Positions 7,663 to 8,128 of a stretch of 8,128 bases of DNA are shown here, piece by piece. The stretch covers positions 9,054 through 17,181 of the forward strand of contig PMOM01000287.1 in assembly GCA_003161535.1 (NCBI GenBank), read 5' to 3'. The stretch's first letter is position 1; each line of letters starts with the position of its first letter. The DNA comes from Caulobacteraceae bacterium (GTDB lineage: Bacteria > Pseudomonadota > Alphaproteobacteria > Caulobacterales > Caulobacteraceae). A model generated the notes under the pieces. That model ran no database searches. It was not told where the DNA came from and saw only the letters and a program-made list of their open reading frames with translations. The position numbers and the translations under genes were made by a program.

Positions 7663-8128
7663 AGAATTTCTGGCCGATCCGGATACCGACGGTGAGCGGC
7701 TGGATCGGCACCACATAGACCGCCGCGGGCACGCCGGGATAGCCCACGCCGCAGATGGCGGTGGTGCAGGGCGTGTAGCGATTGAGCTGGCCGCGGCTGT
7801 CGAAGGCGTTTTTGATGAACAGCTCCACCGACACATGATCCTTCTCGGCCCCCACGGCGAAGTCCGCCGTCGCGTAGCCGGGCATGGTTCCCAGCACCGC
7901 GTTGTCAGCGGTTCGCAGGCCGACGAAGGTCATCGTCTGATAGAGCACCGAACCCTGCACGTGGGCGTTCCATCCGGCCGCTTCGAAGGTGTAGCGCGCG
8001 GTGAGGTTGCCCTTGAATCTGGGCGTGTACGGGAGCTGCTGACCCTTCAACGCCTGGGCCGCGTTGTTGGCGCAGGTCGGAATGACCAGTCCCGTCGCCG
8101 GATCGGCGCCGCAGAAGTTCGAGGTCAG
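7661..8128 (-). CDS. TonB-dependent receptor (C-terminal part, truncated by window edge)
   Basis: The last 155 residues of an outer-membrane TonB-dependent receptor; the 5' end lies beyond base 8128, and the frame is open through the edge without a real start. The sequence shows the end of a 22-strand beta-barrel. LPYTPRFKGNLTARYTFE is a typical strand opening, followed by alternating amphipathic strands (HVQGSVLYQTMTF, YATADFAVGAEKD, VSVELFIKNAFDSRG) and a last strand LTVGIRIGQKF ending in Phe, the signal recognised by the BAM machinery. The N-F-F/N-A-F-D type motif (IKNAFDSRG) is characteristic of these receptors. Two predicted surface loops each carry a Cys pair (CGADPATGLVIPTC, and TPCTTAIC). 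The receptor imports a ligand, often a siderophore, vitamin or glycan, using TonB energy; the ligand cannot be inferred here. It is followed after 13 bp by the sulfotransferase gene. Confidence 0.88.
   Translation of the reverse strand: MTSNFCGADPATGLVIPTCANNAAQALKGQQLPYTPRFKGNLTARYTFEAAGWNAHVQGSVLYQTMTFVGLRTADNAVLGTMPGYATADFAVGAEKDHVSVELFIKNAFDSRGQLNRYTPCTTAICGVGYPGVPAAVYVVPIQPLTVGIRIGQKF

Noticed and set aside
7648..7836. A longer N-terminus (63 extra residues) for the sulfotransferase reading frame
   Set aside because: It overlaps the in-frame, clearly conserved end of the receptor gene, has a Ser/Arg/Pro-rich composition typical of an out-of-frame reading, and ATG 7647 has a good ribosome site.

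Overview
This 8.1 kb window is dense, GC-rich chromosomal DNA. Its gene content fits an alphaproteobacterium, most likely Caulobacterales (Caulobacter/Phenylobacterium type) or a close relative such as a sphingomonad. The reasons are strong G/C preference at third codon positions, an OprB-type carbohydrate porin, a TonB-dependent receptor followed by a TPR-sulfotransferase gene, and promoter-like boxes resembling the Caulobacter housekeeping consensus. No taxonomic marker gene is present, so this placement is an inference. I see no RNA gene, insertion sequence, CRISPR array or phage gene, and no stretch of 300 bases without a gene.

Layout from left to right: (1) the 5' part of a carbohydrate-porin gene on the minus strand runs off the left edge. 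(2) An AT-rich regulatory region of about 180 bp (400-579) carries repeated CGATATA words and palindromes. It separates the porin from a divergent PadR/YqjI-like regulator (580-1152, +). (3) A type-B carboxylesterase (1258-2799, +) meets a convergent zinc alcohol dehydrogenase (2816-3907, -) with 16 bp between them. (4) A divergent region of about 150 bp leads to a small lipoprotein (4057-4620, +), followed 12 bp later by acuI/yhdH, an NADPH quinone-oxidoreductase-type enzyme (4633-5628, +). (5) acuI converges, across a GC-rich hairpin, on a minus-strand pair transcribed from the right edge: the 3' end of a TonB-dependent receptor gene (7661-8128) and, 13 bp downstream, a TPR-sulfotransferase (5650-7647).

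Three themes emerge. The regulator and porin share a compact operator region, which suggests the PadR protein controls itself and possibly porin-mediated uptake. The esterase, alcohol dehydrogenase and AcuI could form a loose catabolic neighbourhood (ester to alcohol to aldehyde, and acryloyl-CoA to propionyl-CoA), but they lie in different transcription units, so this is speculative. The receptor/sulfotransferase pair is the most intriguing part: a cytoplasmic PAPS-dependent enzyme with a long TPR array is co-transcribed with an outer-membrane receptor, and neither substrate can be read from the sequence.
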